From Prevotella sp. (GTDB lineage Bacteria > Bacteroidota > Bacteroidia > Bacteroidales > Bacteroidaceae), in the NCBI GenBank assembly GCA_017428925.1, contig JAFRPY010000112.1:1-34307 (forward strand): a stretch of DNA of 34,307 bases. The letters are read 5' to 3'. The translations under genes and the position numbers were made by a program. Below the pieces are notes generated by a model. It made no database searches. It worked only from the letters and a program-made list of their open reading frames with translations, and was not told the DNA's origin. The first letter of the stretch is position 1. Each line of letters opens with the position of its first letter. Of this stretch, positions 14,213 to 20,833 are shown in pieces.

Positions 14213-15349
14213 GTGAGCAAGAGTGAGATTGCATTTTTGGAGTTGCTGAATGCGGGCCTTTGGGGAAGAGAGGTCCGTGAGGAGATGTTGCGTGATAGCG
14301 ATGTTGACTGGGAGCGGGTGGTGGAACTGGCTCGTCAGCAGACGGTGGTAGGCATAGTCGGCGAGGCGATGTCGCAACTGCCGCGGGGGGTGATGCCTAG
14401 ATCGCTATACCTGCAGGTGTTGAAGGAGGTGATGGAGATTGAGGAGGAGAACAAACGGATGAACACACTGATTCCCATTCTCTTCCGAACATTGGATCAA
14501 TTGGGTGTACAATCATGGCTGCTGAAAGGACAGGGAGTAGCGCAATGCTACGAGAATCCGCTTCGTAGAACGTCTGGTGATATCGATGTTTTTTTTCACA
14601 TAGATGGTGAATATGAAAAAGCACGTGAGGACTTTTTGCGACATCTGAAACCAGAGGATGTGCATAATGATAATCATCAGACGAAAACGCTTGAGTTTGA
14701 ATACAAAGGTATCTATATAGAACTACACGGGCGGATTTTACCGGAGGTGAATAGGCAAAGTAACCGTTATTTTGTAACATTTCAGGAAGAGTGCAAGGGA
14801 GAGAGAGGTATAGAATGGAATGGGGCGATGTTGCCACCCCTGCGTTTTGATGCGGTGTTTATCTTCATGCACATGGTGCGCCACTATTTCGGTGGTGGCA
14901 TCGGACTCAGACAGGTGAGTGACTGGATGAGATATGTACACAAGCATCATCAGGAGATTCAAGAGGAGAAGTTGAAGGAGGATTTGCAGAAGACTGGCTT
15001 ATTCAAGCTTTGGCAGGCTTTCGGATGTATGGCTGTAGAGTGTCTGGGTTGTCCCAGTGAAAGCATGTTTTTCTATACGCCCAGCTTTTCAAAATATGCG
15101 AGACGTTTGCTGAAGTATATCCTGGAGTCGGGAAACTTCGGTTATTATGATGAACGTACGAAGAGTGACTCTCGCTTCTATTTCGTTAGACGCTTTGTGG
15201 CATTTTGGGGACACCTGCAGATGAAGTTGCGTAATTTCATTATGTTTCCTGAGGAGAGCGTGTATGGTATTCCGTCGTTCATTGTGGACGGACTTATGCG
15301 CACGAAGGCGCAAATTGATAATGAAAAATTGAAAATGGATAATTGTTAG
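14213..15349 (+). CDS. Nucleotidyltransferase family protein (PF14907-like)
   Basis: The 378-residue protein starts at GTG 14213. At 105-127 it has the pattern of the uncharacterised NTP_transf_5 family: KGQGVAQCYENP, then RRTSGDIDVFF, in which D123 and D125 would bind metal. ELHGRIL near 172 and HMVRHYFGGGIGLRQVSDWM near 219-238 also match. Such proteins are common in Bacteroidetes polysaccharide clusters and may transfer a nucleotide or cytidylyl-type group, but no substrate is established. The C-terminal residues QIDNEKLKMDNC are encoded by a heptad-repeat tract (15313-15347), and the TAG stop follows immediately. The family therefore probably ended earlier originally. Confidence 0.8.
   Translation: MSKSEIAFLELLNAGLWGREVREEMLRDSDVDWERVVELARQQTVVGIVGEAMSQLPRGVMPRSLYLQVLKEVMEIEEENKRMNTLIPILFRTLDQLGVQSWLLKGQGVAQCYENPLRRTSGDIDVFFHIDGEYEKAREDFLRHLKPEDVHNDNHQTKTLEFEYKGIYIELHGRILPEVNRQSNRYFVTFQEECKGERGIEWNGAMLPPLRFDAVFIFMHMVRHYFGGGIGLRQVSDWMRYVHKHHQEIQEEKLKEDLQKTGLFKLWQAFGCMAVECLGCPSESMFFYTPSFSKYARRLLKYILESGNFGYYDERTKSDSRFYFVRRFVAFWGHLQMKLRNFIMFPEESVYGIPSFIVDGLMRTKAQIDNEKLKMDNC
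15313..15347. repeat. Heptad repeat forming the gene's C-terminus
   Basis: Units AATTGAT, AATGAAA, AATTGAA, AATGGAT and AATTGTT run from 15313 to 15347, in frame, up to the stop codon at 15347-15349. The same words flank the four-helix-bundle gene. Confidence 0.8.
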
Positions 15350-15382
15350 TAGTGATAGAGAAGACTGCACATGATATGATCT

Positions 15383-15504
15383 TTGAACGGCACGCAGTGT
15401 CTTTTGAACTTTGAACCTCGCGAAGCGTCTTGAACTTTTGAACGGCACGAAGTGTCTTTTGAACGTTGAACGCTGCGAAGCAGCATTTGAACTTTGAACA
15501 TAAA
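15383..15504. repeat. Hairpin array with TTGAAC linkers
   Basis: Four units share TTGAAC(G) on the left and (CTT)TTGAAC on the right. The hairpins are GGCAC-GCA-GTGTC, TCGC-GAA-GCGT, GGCAC-GAA-GTGTC and GCTGC-GAA-GCAGC. The reverse complement matches the two 28-nt units inside the GT4 gene at 6330-6385. The array ends 12 nt before the wecA-like start. Its TTTGAACTTTG spacing resembles Bacteroidetes promoter boxes, but no full TAnnTTTG is present. Confidence 0.85.
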
Positions 15505-15515
15505 AAGAATAGAAT

Positions 15516-16712
15516 ATGGAGATTTTACATTATTTGATTGATCTTGGATGGAGGCTCTGGCTCGTGGGCATTATTCTTCCGTTTGTGATTTCAATGGTGC
15601 TGGTGTTTATGGTGCATCCCTTCGTGGTGAGGGTAGCCAGGAAGATGAGTGCGATGGATGAACCCGATGAGCGGAAGTTGCAGGAGGCACCGGTGCCCGT
15701 GATGGGTGGTGTAGCCGTGATTTGGGGCATCATTATTGGTGCTGGTGCCACCAGCGTGTTTTTCAACAGTTATGCATTGTTTACATCGATAGTCGCAATC
15801 ACGGTGATGCTCTATGTCGGTATGGGCGACGATATCATCGGATTGAGTCCCATCCTACGGTTGGTGATTGAGGTGTTGGTGATTGGTTTTGTTGTGAAGA
15901 TGGACTTGGTGAATATGAATGACTTCCACGGATTGTTCGGAATTCATAAATTGCCAGTATATCTATCGCTGCCATTGGTTGCTTTTGGCGGTTGCGGCAT
16001 CATTAATGCCATCAATATGATTGATGGTGTTGATGGGTTGTCGTCGGGGTTATGCATCATGGCAAGCATGGCATTTGGTGTGTTCTTCTGTGCTTCGCAT
16101 GATGGCACGATGGCAGTGATGTGTGCGTTGTCAGCAGGCGCACTGATTCCCTTCTTCCTACATAACGTGTTTGGAAAGAGGTCAAAGATGTTCATAGGAG
16201 ATAGTGGAACGCTGATGATGGGTATGCTGATGACGATCTTTACACTGCATACGGTGGATAACACTTCGCGAGTGGCCTATAACTTTCCAAATATGGGAGT
16301 GGTGGCATTTTGTATCTCTGTGCTGTCAGTGCCTATCTTTGATACGTTGCGTGTGATGACCGGACGAATCATGAAGGGGGTATCTCCGTTCCATGCAGAC
16401 AAGTCGCACCTGCATCATCTATTCATAGAGATAGGCTTCTCGCATGTGGGTACATCTGCATGTGTGATAATGCTGAATGCCTTGAATATCTTCTGTTGGT
16501 TTGTTAGCTATCAGTTGGGTGCCAATGTAACGGTACAATTCCTTGTTGTTGTGTTCGTCGGATATATGAATACCTCAGGAATATACTATATTGTCAGAAG
16601 GATGAATCACGATCGCCATCCCTATAAGGTGCTGAAGCGTATAGCAGAGTTGAGCCATGTGGAAACGGGGCCCTTCTATAAAGGAATGAGAAGGTTGATG
16701 GATAGGATGTAG
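15516..16712 (+). CDS. wecA: Undecaprenyl-phosphate sugar-1-phosphate transferase (WecA/MraY family)
   Basis: The 398-residue multi-spanning protein (about 11 hydrophobic segments) has every family hallmark: DEPDERKLQEAPVPVMGG at 48-65, MGDD (103-106), NAINMIDGVDGLSSG (164-178, with D170 and D173), FIGDSG (226-231) and the HADKSHLHH loop (293-301). It would move GlcNAc-1-P or a related HexNAc-1-P from UDP-sugar to undecaprenyl phosphate at the inner membrane, starting the repeat unit. MraY itself is unlikely, since the HADKSHLHH loop and DEPDERK form match WecA/TagO. Position at the end of the locus, after a repeat array, means it may have its own transcription. The sugar cannot be read from sequence. 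Confidence 0.93.
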   Translation: MEILHYLIDLGWRLWLVGIILPFVISMVLVFMVHPFVVRVARKMSAMDEPDERKLQEAPVPVMGGVAVIWGIIIGAGATSVFFNSYALFTSIVAITVMLYVGMGDDIIGLSPILRLVIEVLVIGFVVKMDLVNMNDFHGLFGIHKLPVYLSLPLVAFGGCGIINAINMIDGVDGLSSGLCIMASMAFGVFFCASHDGTMAVMCALSAGALIPFFLHNVFGKRSKMFIGDSGTLMMGMLMTIFTLHTVDNTSRVAYNFPNMGVVAFCISVLSVPIFDTLRVMTGRIMKGVSPFHADKSHLHHLFIEIGFSHVGTSACVIMLNALNIFCWFVSYQLGANVTVQFLVVVFVGYMNTSGIYYIVRRMNHDRHPYKVLKRIAELSHVETGPFYKGMRRLMDRM

Positions 16713-16714
16713 GA

Positions 16715-17082
16715 AGCCCTACCCCGGCCCTCCCCAGTAGGGAGGGAGAAGGGGGGCGTTGCGTGTAAGGCGCTAAAGCGCGGGTAAGGGCCTGAGGCTG
16801 GGTAAGGCAACTGTGTTGCGTGTAAGGCGCTAAAGCGCGAGTAAGGTCCTTCGGACGGGTAAAGCCCTTTGGGCGTGTAAAGCAACTTTGTTGCGTGTAA
16901 GGCGCTGAAGCGCGGGTAAGGGCCTGAGGCCGGGTAAGGCAACTGTGTTGCGAGTAAGGCGCTGAAGCGCGGGTAAGGTCCTGCGGACGGGTAAAGCAAC
17001 TACACGCCTGCGGTGCGGTTCAAGAGTTCAATGCTGCTACGCAGCGTTCAAAAAGTTCAAGAGCCTTTGGCTGTGTAGGCCA
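16715..17082. repeat. Long hairpin array downstream of wecA
   Basis: The region starts with a CCCTACCCCGGCCCTCCCC/AGGGAGGG block (16715-16755). Twelve hairpins follow from 16770 to 16988. Their arms in order are GCGC, GGCC, GCAAC, GCGC, GTCC, GCCC, GCAAC, GCGC, GGCC, GCAAC, GCGC and GTCC, each followed by GNGTAAGG or GGGTAAAG. GCAACTGTGTTGC occurs at 16807 and 16939, and GCAACTTTGTTGC at 16882. After 17010 the linker changes to TTCAA-type with GCTGC-TAC-GCAGC and AGCC-TTT-GGCT. No gene is present; the minus-strand frame across it is a repeat artefact. Confidence 0.92.
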
Positions 17083-17122
17083 TATAAAAAAGCGCTGATG
17101 GAGAAATCCATCAGCGTTTTTT
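17083..17122. terminator. Bidirectional intrinsic terminator
   Basis: CGCTGATGGA (17093-17102) pairs perfectly with TCCATCAGCG (17107-17116) around a GAAA loop. An A-run precedes it and a T6 run follows, so it can stop the plus-strand wecA transcript and the minus-strand HAD transcript. It separates two hairpin arrays of opposite orientation. Confidence 0.9.
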
Positions 17123-17128
17123 GTTTGG

Positions 17129-17263
17129 CTTTTACACGCAACGAAGTTGCTTTACTTGCGCTTTTGCGCTTTACACGGTAGAAGGCCCTTACACGCAGCC
17201 TGCTGCCTTACACGGTTGAAAACCCTTACACGCAGCTCGCTGCTTTTCACGGCGCTTCAGCGC
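17129..17263. repeat. Hairpin array in reverse orientation, 3' of the HAD gene
   Basis: Hairpins CAAC-GAA-GTTG, GCGC-TTTT-GCGC, GCAG-CCT-GCTGC, GCAGC-TC-GCTGC and GGCGC-TTCA-GCGCC are joined by CTTTACACG and CCTTACACG. On the minus strand, in the sense of the HAD gene that ends at 17264, these read GTGTAAAG as in the other arrays. Confidence 0.8.
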
Positions 17264-17695
17264 CTACTTGCTCCACCAGTGTTTTTTCTTTGGAGCCTCA
17301 TGGTGTTCGAGACTTCGGCGAGATGCTTGGGCGATGAGGTCCTTCCAAGTTAGCCCTTGTGAGATCATCTGATAGATTTGTCCCCAATCGGGAATGCCAC
17401 CGATATTACGGTCATCGATCCAGACATCGGCCTTGATCTTACGAGAGAAGTGATTGTTCCATTCAACTTTCTCCTCGGGGTAGTCCTTGTTGACGGCATA
17501 GAACTCTACACCGCGCTCACGACACCAGTTGATGGCATCTTCAAGGAGTTGTCCTTCGCGTACGCTCCAGAGGATCAGACGATGCTGGTCCTTGATGAGC
17601 ATGCGTAGGGTCTCGGTGGCGAAGGGTAGTTCCTCACCAATTTCGGGATATTTGTGTTCTACGATTGTTCCGTCGAAATCTACTGCAATAGTCAT
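17264..17695 (-). CDS. HAD-superfamily phosphatase-like protein (BT0820 type)
   Basis: The 143-residue protein opens with MTIAVDFDGTIV, giving the nucleophile D6 and acid/base D8 of HAD motif I. LILWSVREG near 40-48 is motif II, K69 in NKDYPEE is a motif III-type lysine, and VWIDDRNIGG near 90-99 is motif IV. This pattern, and the small size with almost no cap, fit the BT0820-like group described from Bacteroides. Members are thought to act on small phosphorylated compounds such as sugar phosphates, but the substrate here is unknown. It is transcribed toward wecA and ends just before a hairpin array. The C-terminal KKKHWWSK tail is basic. Confidence 0.85.
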   Translation of the reverse strand: MTIAVDFDGTIVEHKYPEIGEELPFATETLRMLIKDQHRLILWSVREGQLLEDAINWCRERGVEFYAVNKDYPEEKVEWNNHFSRKIKADVWIDDRNIGGIPDWGQIYQMISQGLTWKDLIAQASRRSLEHHEAPKKKHWWSK

Positions 17696-17859
17696 AATTA
17701 AATAAATTGTTGAAGTTTCGCAAAACTCACTTCCCCATGGTTTAAAGGGCTTAAAGGGGAGTGGAAGGGGATAAAAGAGACGTATGCTTTATGCTCATTA
17801 TTCCTACTTGCGAAAGTTGTATTAGTTGAGATGGAAAATGGAAAATTGAAAATGGAGAA
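17696..17859. repeat. Purine-rich and heptad repeats between genes
   Basis: GGTTTAAAGGGCTTAAAGGG followed by GAGTGGAAGGGGATAAAAGAGAC (17740-17781) is a diverged copy of the sequence downstream of rny at 24875-24914. The next 40 nt include AACTTTCGCAAG read on the minus strand. Heptads ATGGAAA, ATGGAAA, ATTGAAA and ATGGAGA follow (about 17830-17858). Confidence 0.6.
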
Positions 17860-17862
17860 TTA
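17829..17862. repeat. Heptad tract, left flank of four-helix-bundle gene
   Basis: GATGGAAAATGGAAAATTG then AAAATGGAGAATTATT runs into the gene's 3' end. Its reverse complement resembles the tract on the other side of the gene at 18219-18254, giving inverted flanks of about 30 nt. Confidence 0.7.
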
Positions 17863-18219
17863 TTCTTTTGGGTTGTCTCCTTTGGCTGTTCTTATACTCG
17901 ATATGAGTATTGCGATGATTTCTGTTATATCAGGATAGATAGAATCAAATAGTTCTAAGGAGAGATACCTAGTCCTTTTTAATAGACGTAGCCAATAGGC
18001 AGTTTCATCTGCTTCTTTTAATGCAATATTAAGTTTGCTTATGAAATCACTTTTGCTTTGAGCATTTTCACTCTCAGCAACGTTTGCTCCAACACTGGTA
18101 CCACTGCGGAAAATTTGCCTTGCTATGATGTGTTCATCCCTTTCATTTTCGAGATAAAGAGAGAGATTGATAATCCTAACAGCAAAATCTTCTGATTTCT
18201 GAGCAATAATATTCGCCAT
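17860..18219 (-). CDS. Four-helix-bundle protein (23S rRNA IVP/S23 family)
   Basis: The 119-residue all-helical protein has the family core: RQIFRSGTSVGANVAE near 36-51, then AQSKSDFISKLNIALKEADE near 53-72 and ETAYWLRLLKRTRYLS near 72-87. The family was first seen in intervening sequences of 23S rRNA and includes the Avd protein of diversity-generating retroelements. No reverse transcriptase or template repeat is visible here, so a free-standing member is most likely. Function is unknown, though members are basic and may bind RNA or DNA. The ATG at 18219 is preceded by heptads (ATTGAAA words), and similar heptads in inverted orientation lie just past the stop, so the gene is bracketed by inverted repeats. 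Confidence 0.88.
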   Translation of the reverse strand: MANIIAQKSEDFAVRIINLSLYLENERDEHIIARQIFRSGTSVGANVAESENAQSKSDFISKLNIALKEADETAYWLRLLKRTRYLSLELFDSIYPDITEIIAILISSIRTAKGDNPKE

Positions 18220-18254
18220 TAATAATTTTCAATTTTCAATTATCCATTTTCTAT
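18219..18254. repeat. Heptad tract, right flank of four-helix-bundle gene
   Basis: TTAATAATTTTCAATTTTC then AATTATCCATTTTCTATTTC is the inverted partner of the 17829-17862 tract. It also lies between the wzc stop hairpin and the four-helix-bundle start. Confidence 0.7.
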
Positions 18255-18255
18255 T

Positions 18256-18285
18256 TCAAGCGATAGGCCGAGACCTATCGCTTGA
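18256..18285 (-). terminator. Stem-loop overlapping the wzc stop codon
   Basis: TCAAGCGATAGG (18256-18267) pairs perfectly with CCTATCGCTTGA (18274-18285) around a 6-nt loop. The TAG stop of the kinase gene lies inside the stem. No long U-run follows on the minus strand, so it may slow 3' decay or attenuate transcription rather than act as a strong terminator. Confidence 0.6.
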
Positions 18286-20782
18286 TGGATGTATCGTTCT
18301 TGTCGCCATAGCTGCTCTTGGCATAGCTGCCATAAGAATAGCTGCCATAACTGCCATATGCACCGTAGCTATACTTGCCATACTTACCATAGCTGTACTT
18401 GCCGTAGCGACCATAGCGGCCGTAGCGACCATACTTGCCGTAGCCATAGTAGTAGCCGTACTTCTTCTTCGACATGTCGATACCATTGAGGACGATGGCC
18501 ATCTTAGGCAGTTTCTTATCGGCATCGAGCGAGTTGATGAGGTTGAAGCTTTCCTTCGGTGTGTAGTCGGCACGACACATGTAGACAGTGGCGTCGGCGA
18601 CACGACCAATCTGCAGCGTATCGGTAACCAGACCAACAGGAGCGGAGTCGATGAGAATGTAGTCGTAGTTCTCACGCAGATGCTCGAAGATAATCTCCAG
18701 TGATGTACGGGCGATGAGCTCGGTGGGGTTGGGAGGAATCGGACCTGCAAGCAATAGGTCGAGGTTGTTGTTGATGCCAGAAGGCAACACCTGTGCCTGA
18801 ATCTGTTCCCAAGTGGGGTCGTCGTGGGTGAGCAACGGCGTGATACCATGCTTGTGGTCGTCGATTTCGAAGAGCTCTGCAAGTCGCGGTTTACGAATGT
18901 CGAGACCGACGAGGATGACTTTCTTGCCAAGCAGTGCGAAGCTGACAGCCAGGTTGGCGGCGTTGAACGTCTTACCTTCACCCGACGTACTGGACGTGAA
19001 GAGGATGACCTTCTCGTTCTCAGCCAACATGAACTGAACATTGGTACGCATGGCACGGAAGATTTCCTCCATTTGGTTGTTCTTATTCTCGTGAACCACG
19101 ATGTCGGCCTTCGTCTTGGCGGTTTCGCTGGCCACAGCCACATCGGCGAGGATGGGGAGCTTCGTGAGACGTGCCACATCGTCGTGACCTTCAATCTTAT
19201 AGCGGAAGAAGGACATGAGGAAGAGAATCAAGGCGGGGATAGCCAGACCAAGCAGCAAGGCAATGAGCATAATCATCGAGGACTTCGGGCTTACCTTGCC
19301 TGCAGCTGTAGGCTCATCGATGAGGCGCCCCTTGTCGGCGGTAGCGGCGAGCGAGATGGAGTTTTCCTCACGCTTCTGCAGCAACATCAGATACAAACCC
19401 GACTTCACGTCCTGCTGACGACCAATCTGAGTGAGCATACGCTCCTGCTCGGGAGTTGCACCAACCTGTGCGCTGTACTTGTTGAATTGCTGAGCAATGG
19501 AGTTGCGCTGGATTTCGTAGTTTCTGCGTGTCTGGTTGAGCGAGCTCTGAATGCTGGCCTGCAACTCATCGAGCTGAGCGGTGAGCGGGGTCACCGTGGG
19601 GCTGTTCTCAGAAGCAGAGCGGAGCAGACGGTTGCGCTCGAGTGCTAGTTCGTTATAACGGTTGATCATCTGCTGTGTTCCTGCATCGGCAAGACCAACG
19701 TTGGAAGGCAGGGTCTTGTAGGTGCCGGCTGTAGAATTCATCTCCTCGTTAAGGCTGTTGATGAGTGCGACCTGTGTGTTGGCTTCTGCCAGTTTCTGGT
19801 CGTAGGCACTCTGGTTAGACATGGCCTGTCCAGCATTCATCTTCAACTCCACCATGTTATGAGCGCGCTTGTAAGCTTCAAGCTGACCCTCGGTATTGCC
19901 AAGCTCGGCATTAATCTTCTCAAGACGTGAGTTGATGAAGGCCTCTGTACGCACAGCAACCTCGTTCTTGTCTTCGTTGGCCTGACGGTTGTAGCAGACG
20001 ATGAGCTGCTTCAGGTAGTCGACAGCACGCTGAGGAATCTCATCGTTCAGCACCAGCTGGGCGATGGTGGTAGTCTTCGACGACTGACCGACTGACAAAG
20101 AGCCTGCATACTTATAGGATGCTACTTTCGGCGAACGAATGGTGACCAGCAGTGTTGTTCCGGACTTCACGGGCTCCGTGGTATTGGAGGTGAAGGTGAG
20201 CGTACCCTCGCTGGTGGTGAGGGATGCCGGCAGTTTGGCAATGGTCTTGTCGATGGCGCCAGCCATACCGACAGTTCCCGTCACATGGTAGCTGTTATCT
20301 TCGCAGAGAATCTGCAGGTTGATGGGCGCAGCAAGCTTCTCCAGATGGGCAGGATCCAGGTCTACGGTGATGGGCTGATTCTTGTAAAGCAGCGTTTCCT
20401 TCACTTTTCCTTTTACTCTATAGGTAGTATAGAGCTTCAGATCGCGCACAGCCTGCTCGGCGATGGAGCGCGACTTCAGGATTTCCATCTCGTTGTCGAT
20501 ACCGGCAGAGTTGGTGATGGTACCCAGTGTGGCAGCATTCATGATGCTGTTGCGGCCGCGGCTGCTGTTGTCTTCGTCTTTGATCAGCATCTTGGCATAA
20601 GCCTGATACACAGGAGTTTTGTAACGCAGATAGATGGCTGCGAGTCCCAAACAGATGATGAGTGAGAGCACGAACCATTTCCAGTTGAGAATGAGCGTTG
20701 TGTAGATGGTTTGGAAATCGAATGTTGATTTCTCTTCCAGTTCCAAAGCATTCTCAGTGCTTAAGTTTTTGTTTTCTTCCAT
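18275..20782 (-). CDS. wzc: Wzc-type polysaccharide co-polymerase/tyrosine autokinase
   Basis: The 835-residue protein has the full Wzc layout. There is a cytoplasmic start, TM1 near 33-52 (WFVLSLIICLGLAAIYL), a Wzz chain-length domain with long periplasmic coiled coils (about 280-450), and TM2 near 500-522. A BY-kinase domain follows, with Walker A SSTSGEGKT near 598-607, Walker A' ILVGLDIRKPR near 622, and Walker B YILIDSAP near 705. The C-tail (about 773-825) is a low-complexity Tyr/Gly run with about 20 tyrosines in KYG/RYG/SYG repeats, far denser than in Escherichia coli Wzc. Autophosphorylation of this tail controls oligomer state and polymer length. It lies 51 nt downstream of rmlA, so the two probably form one minus-strand transcript. 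A Wza exporter is not next to it. Confidence 0.95.
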   Translation of the reverse strand: MEENKNLSTENALELEEKSTFDFQTIYTTLILNWKWFVLSLIICLGLAAIYLRYKTPVYQAYAKMLIKDEDNSSRGRNSIMNAATLGTITNSAGIDNEMEILKSRSIAEQAVRDLKLYTTYRVKGKVKETLLYKNQPITVDLDPAHLEKLAAPINLQILCEDNSYHVTGTVGMAGAIDKTIAKLPASLTTSEGTLTFTSNTTEPVKSGTTLLVTIRSPKVASYKYAGSLSVGQSSKTTTIAQLVLNDEIPQRAVDYLKQLIVCYNRQANEDKNEVAVRTEAFINSRLEKINAELGNTEGQLEAYKRAHNMVELKMNAGQAMSNQSAYDQKLAEANTQVALINSLNEEMNSTAGTYKTLPSNVGLADAGTQQMINRYNELALERNRLLRSASENSPTVTPLTAQLDELQASIQSSLNQTRRNYEIQRNSIAQQFNKYSAQVGATPEQERMLTQIGRQQDVKSGLYLMLLQKREENSISLAATADKGRLIDEPTAAGKVSPKSSMIMLIALLLGLAIPALILFLMSFFRYKIEGHDDVARLTKLPILADVAVASETAKTKADIVVHENKNNQMEEIFRAMRTNVQFMLAENEKVILFTSSTSGEGKTFNAANLAVSFALLGKKVILVGLDIRKPRLAELFEIDDHKHGITPLLTHDDPTWEQIQAQVLPSGINNNLDLLLAGPIPPNPTELIARTSLEIIFEHLRENYDYILIDSAPVGLVTDTLQIGRVADATVYMCRADYTPKESFNLINSLDADKKLPKMAIVLNGIDMSKKKYGYYYGYGKYGRYGRYGRYGKYSYGKYGKYSYGAYGSYGSYSYGSYAKSSYGDKNDTSIKR

Positions 20783-20833
20783 TTCTTATTCTAATAATTA
20801 ATTGTTTTCGGAATATATAAAAAGGTGTGGGCG

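Noticed and set aside
16770-16990. CRISPR array
   Set aside because: Spacing is only about 18 nt, the changing parts are self-complementary rather than foreign-like spacers, the linker is too short for a CRISPR repeat, and no cas gene is present.
17860-18219. Diversity-generating retroelement (Avd-like gene)
   Set aside because: The protein belongs to the same broad family as Avd, but there is no reverse transcriptase, template repeat or variable repeat nearby.
18256-19194. 312-codon Ser/Arg-rich open frame on the minus strand
   Set aside because: It overlaps the kinase domain and Tyr-rich tail of wzc in another frame; its composition is low-complexity.
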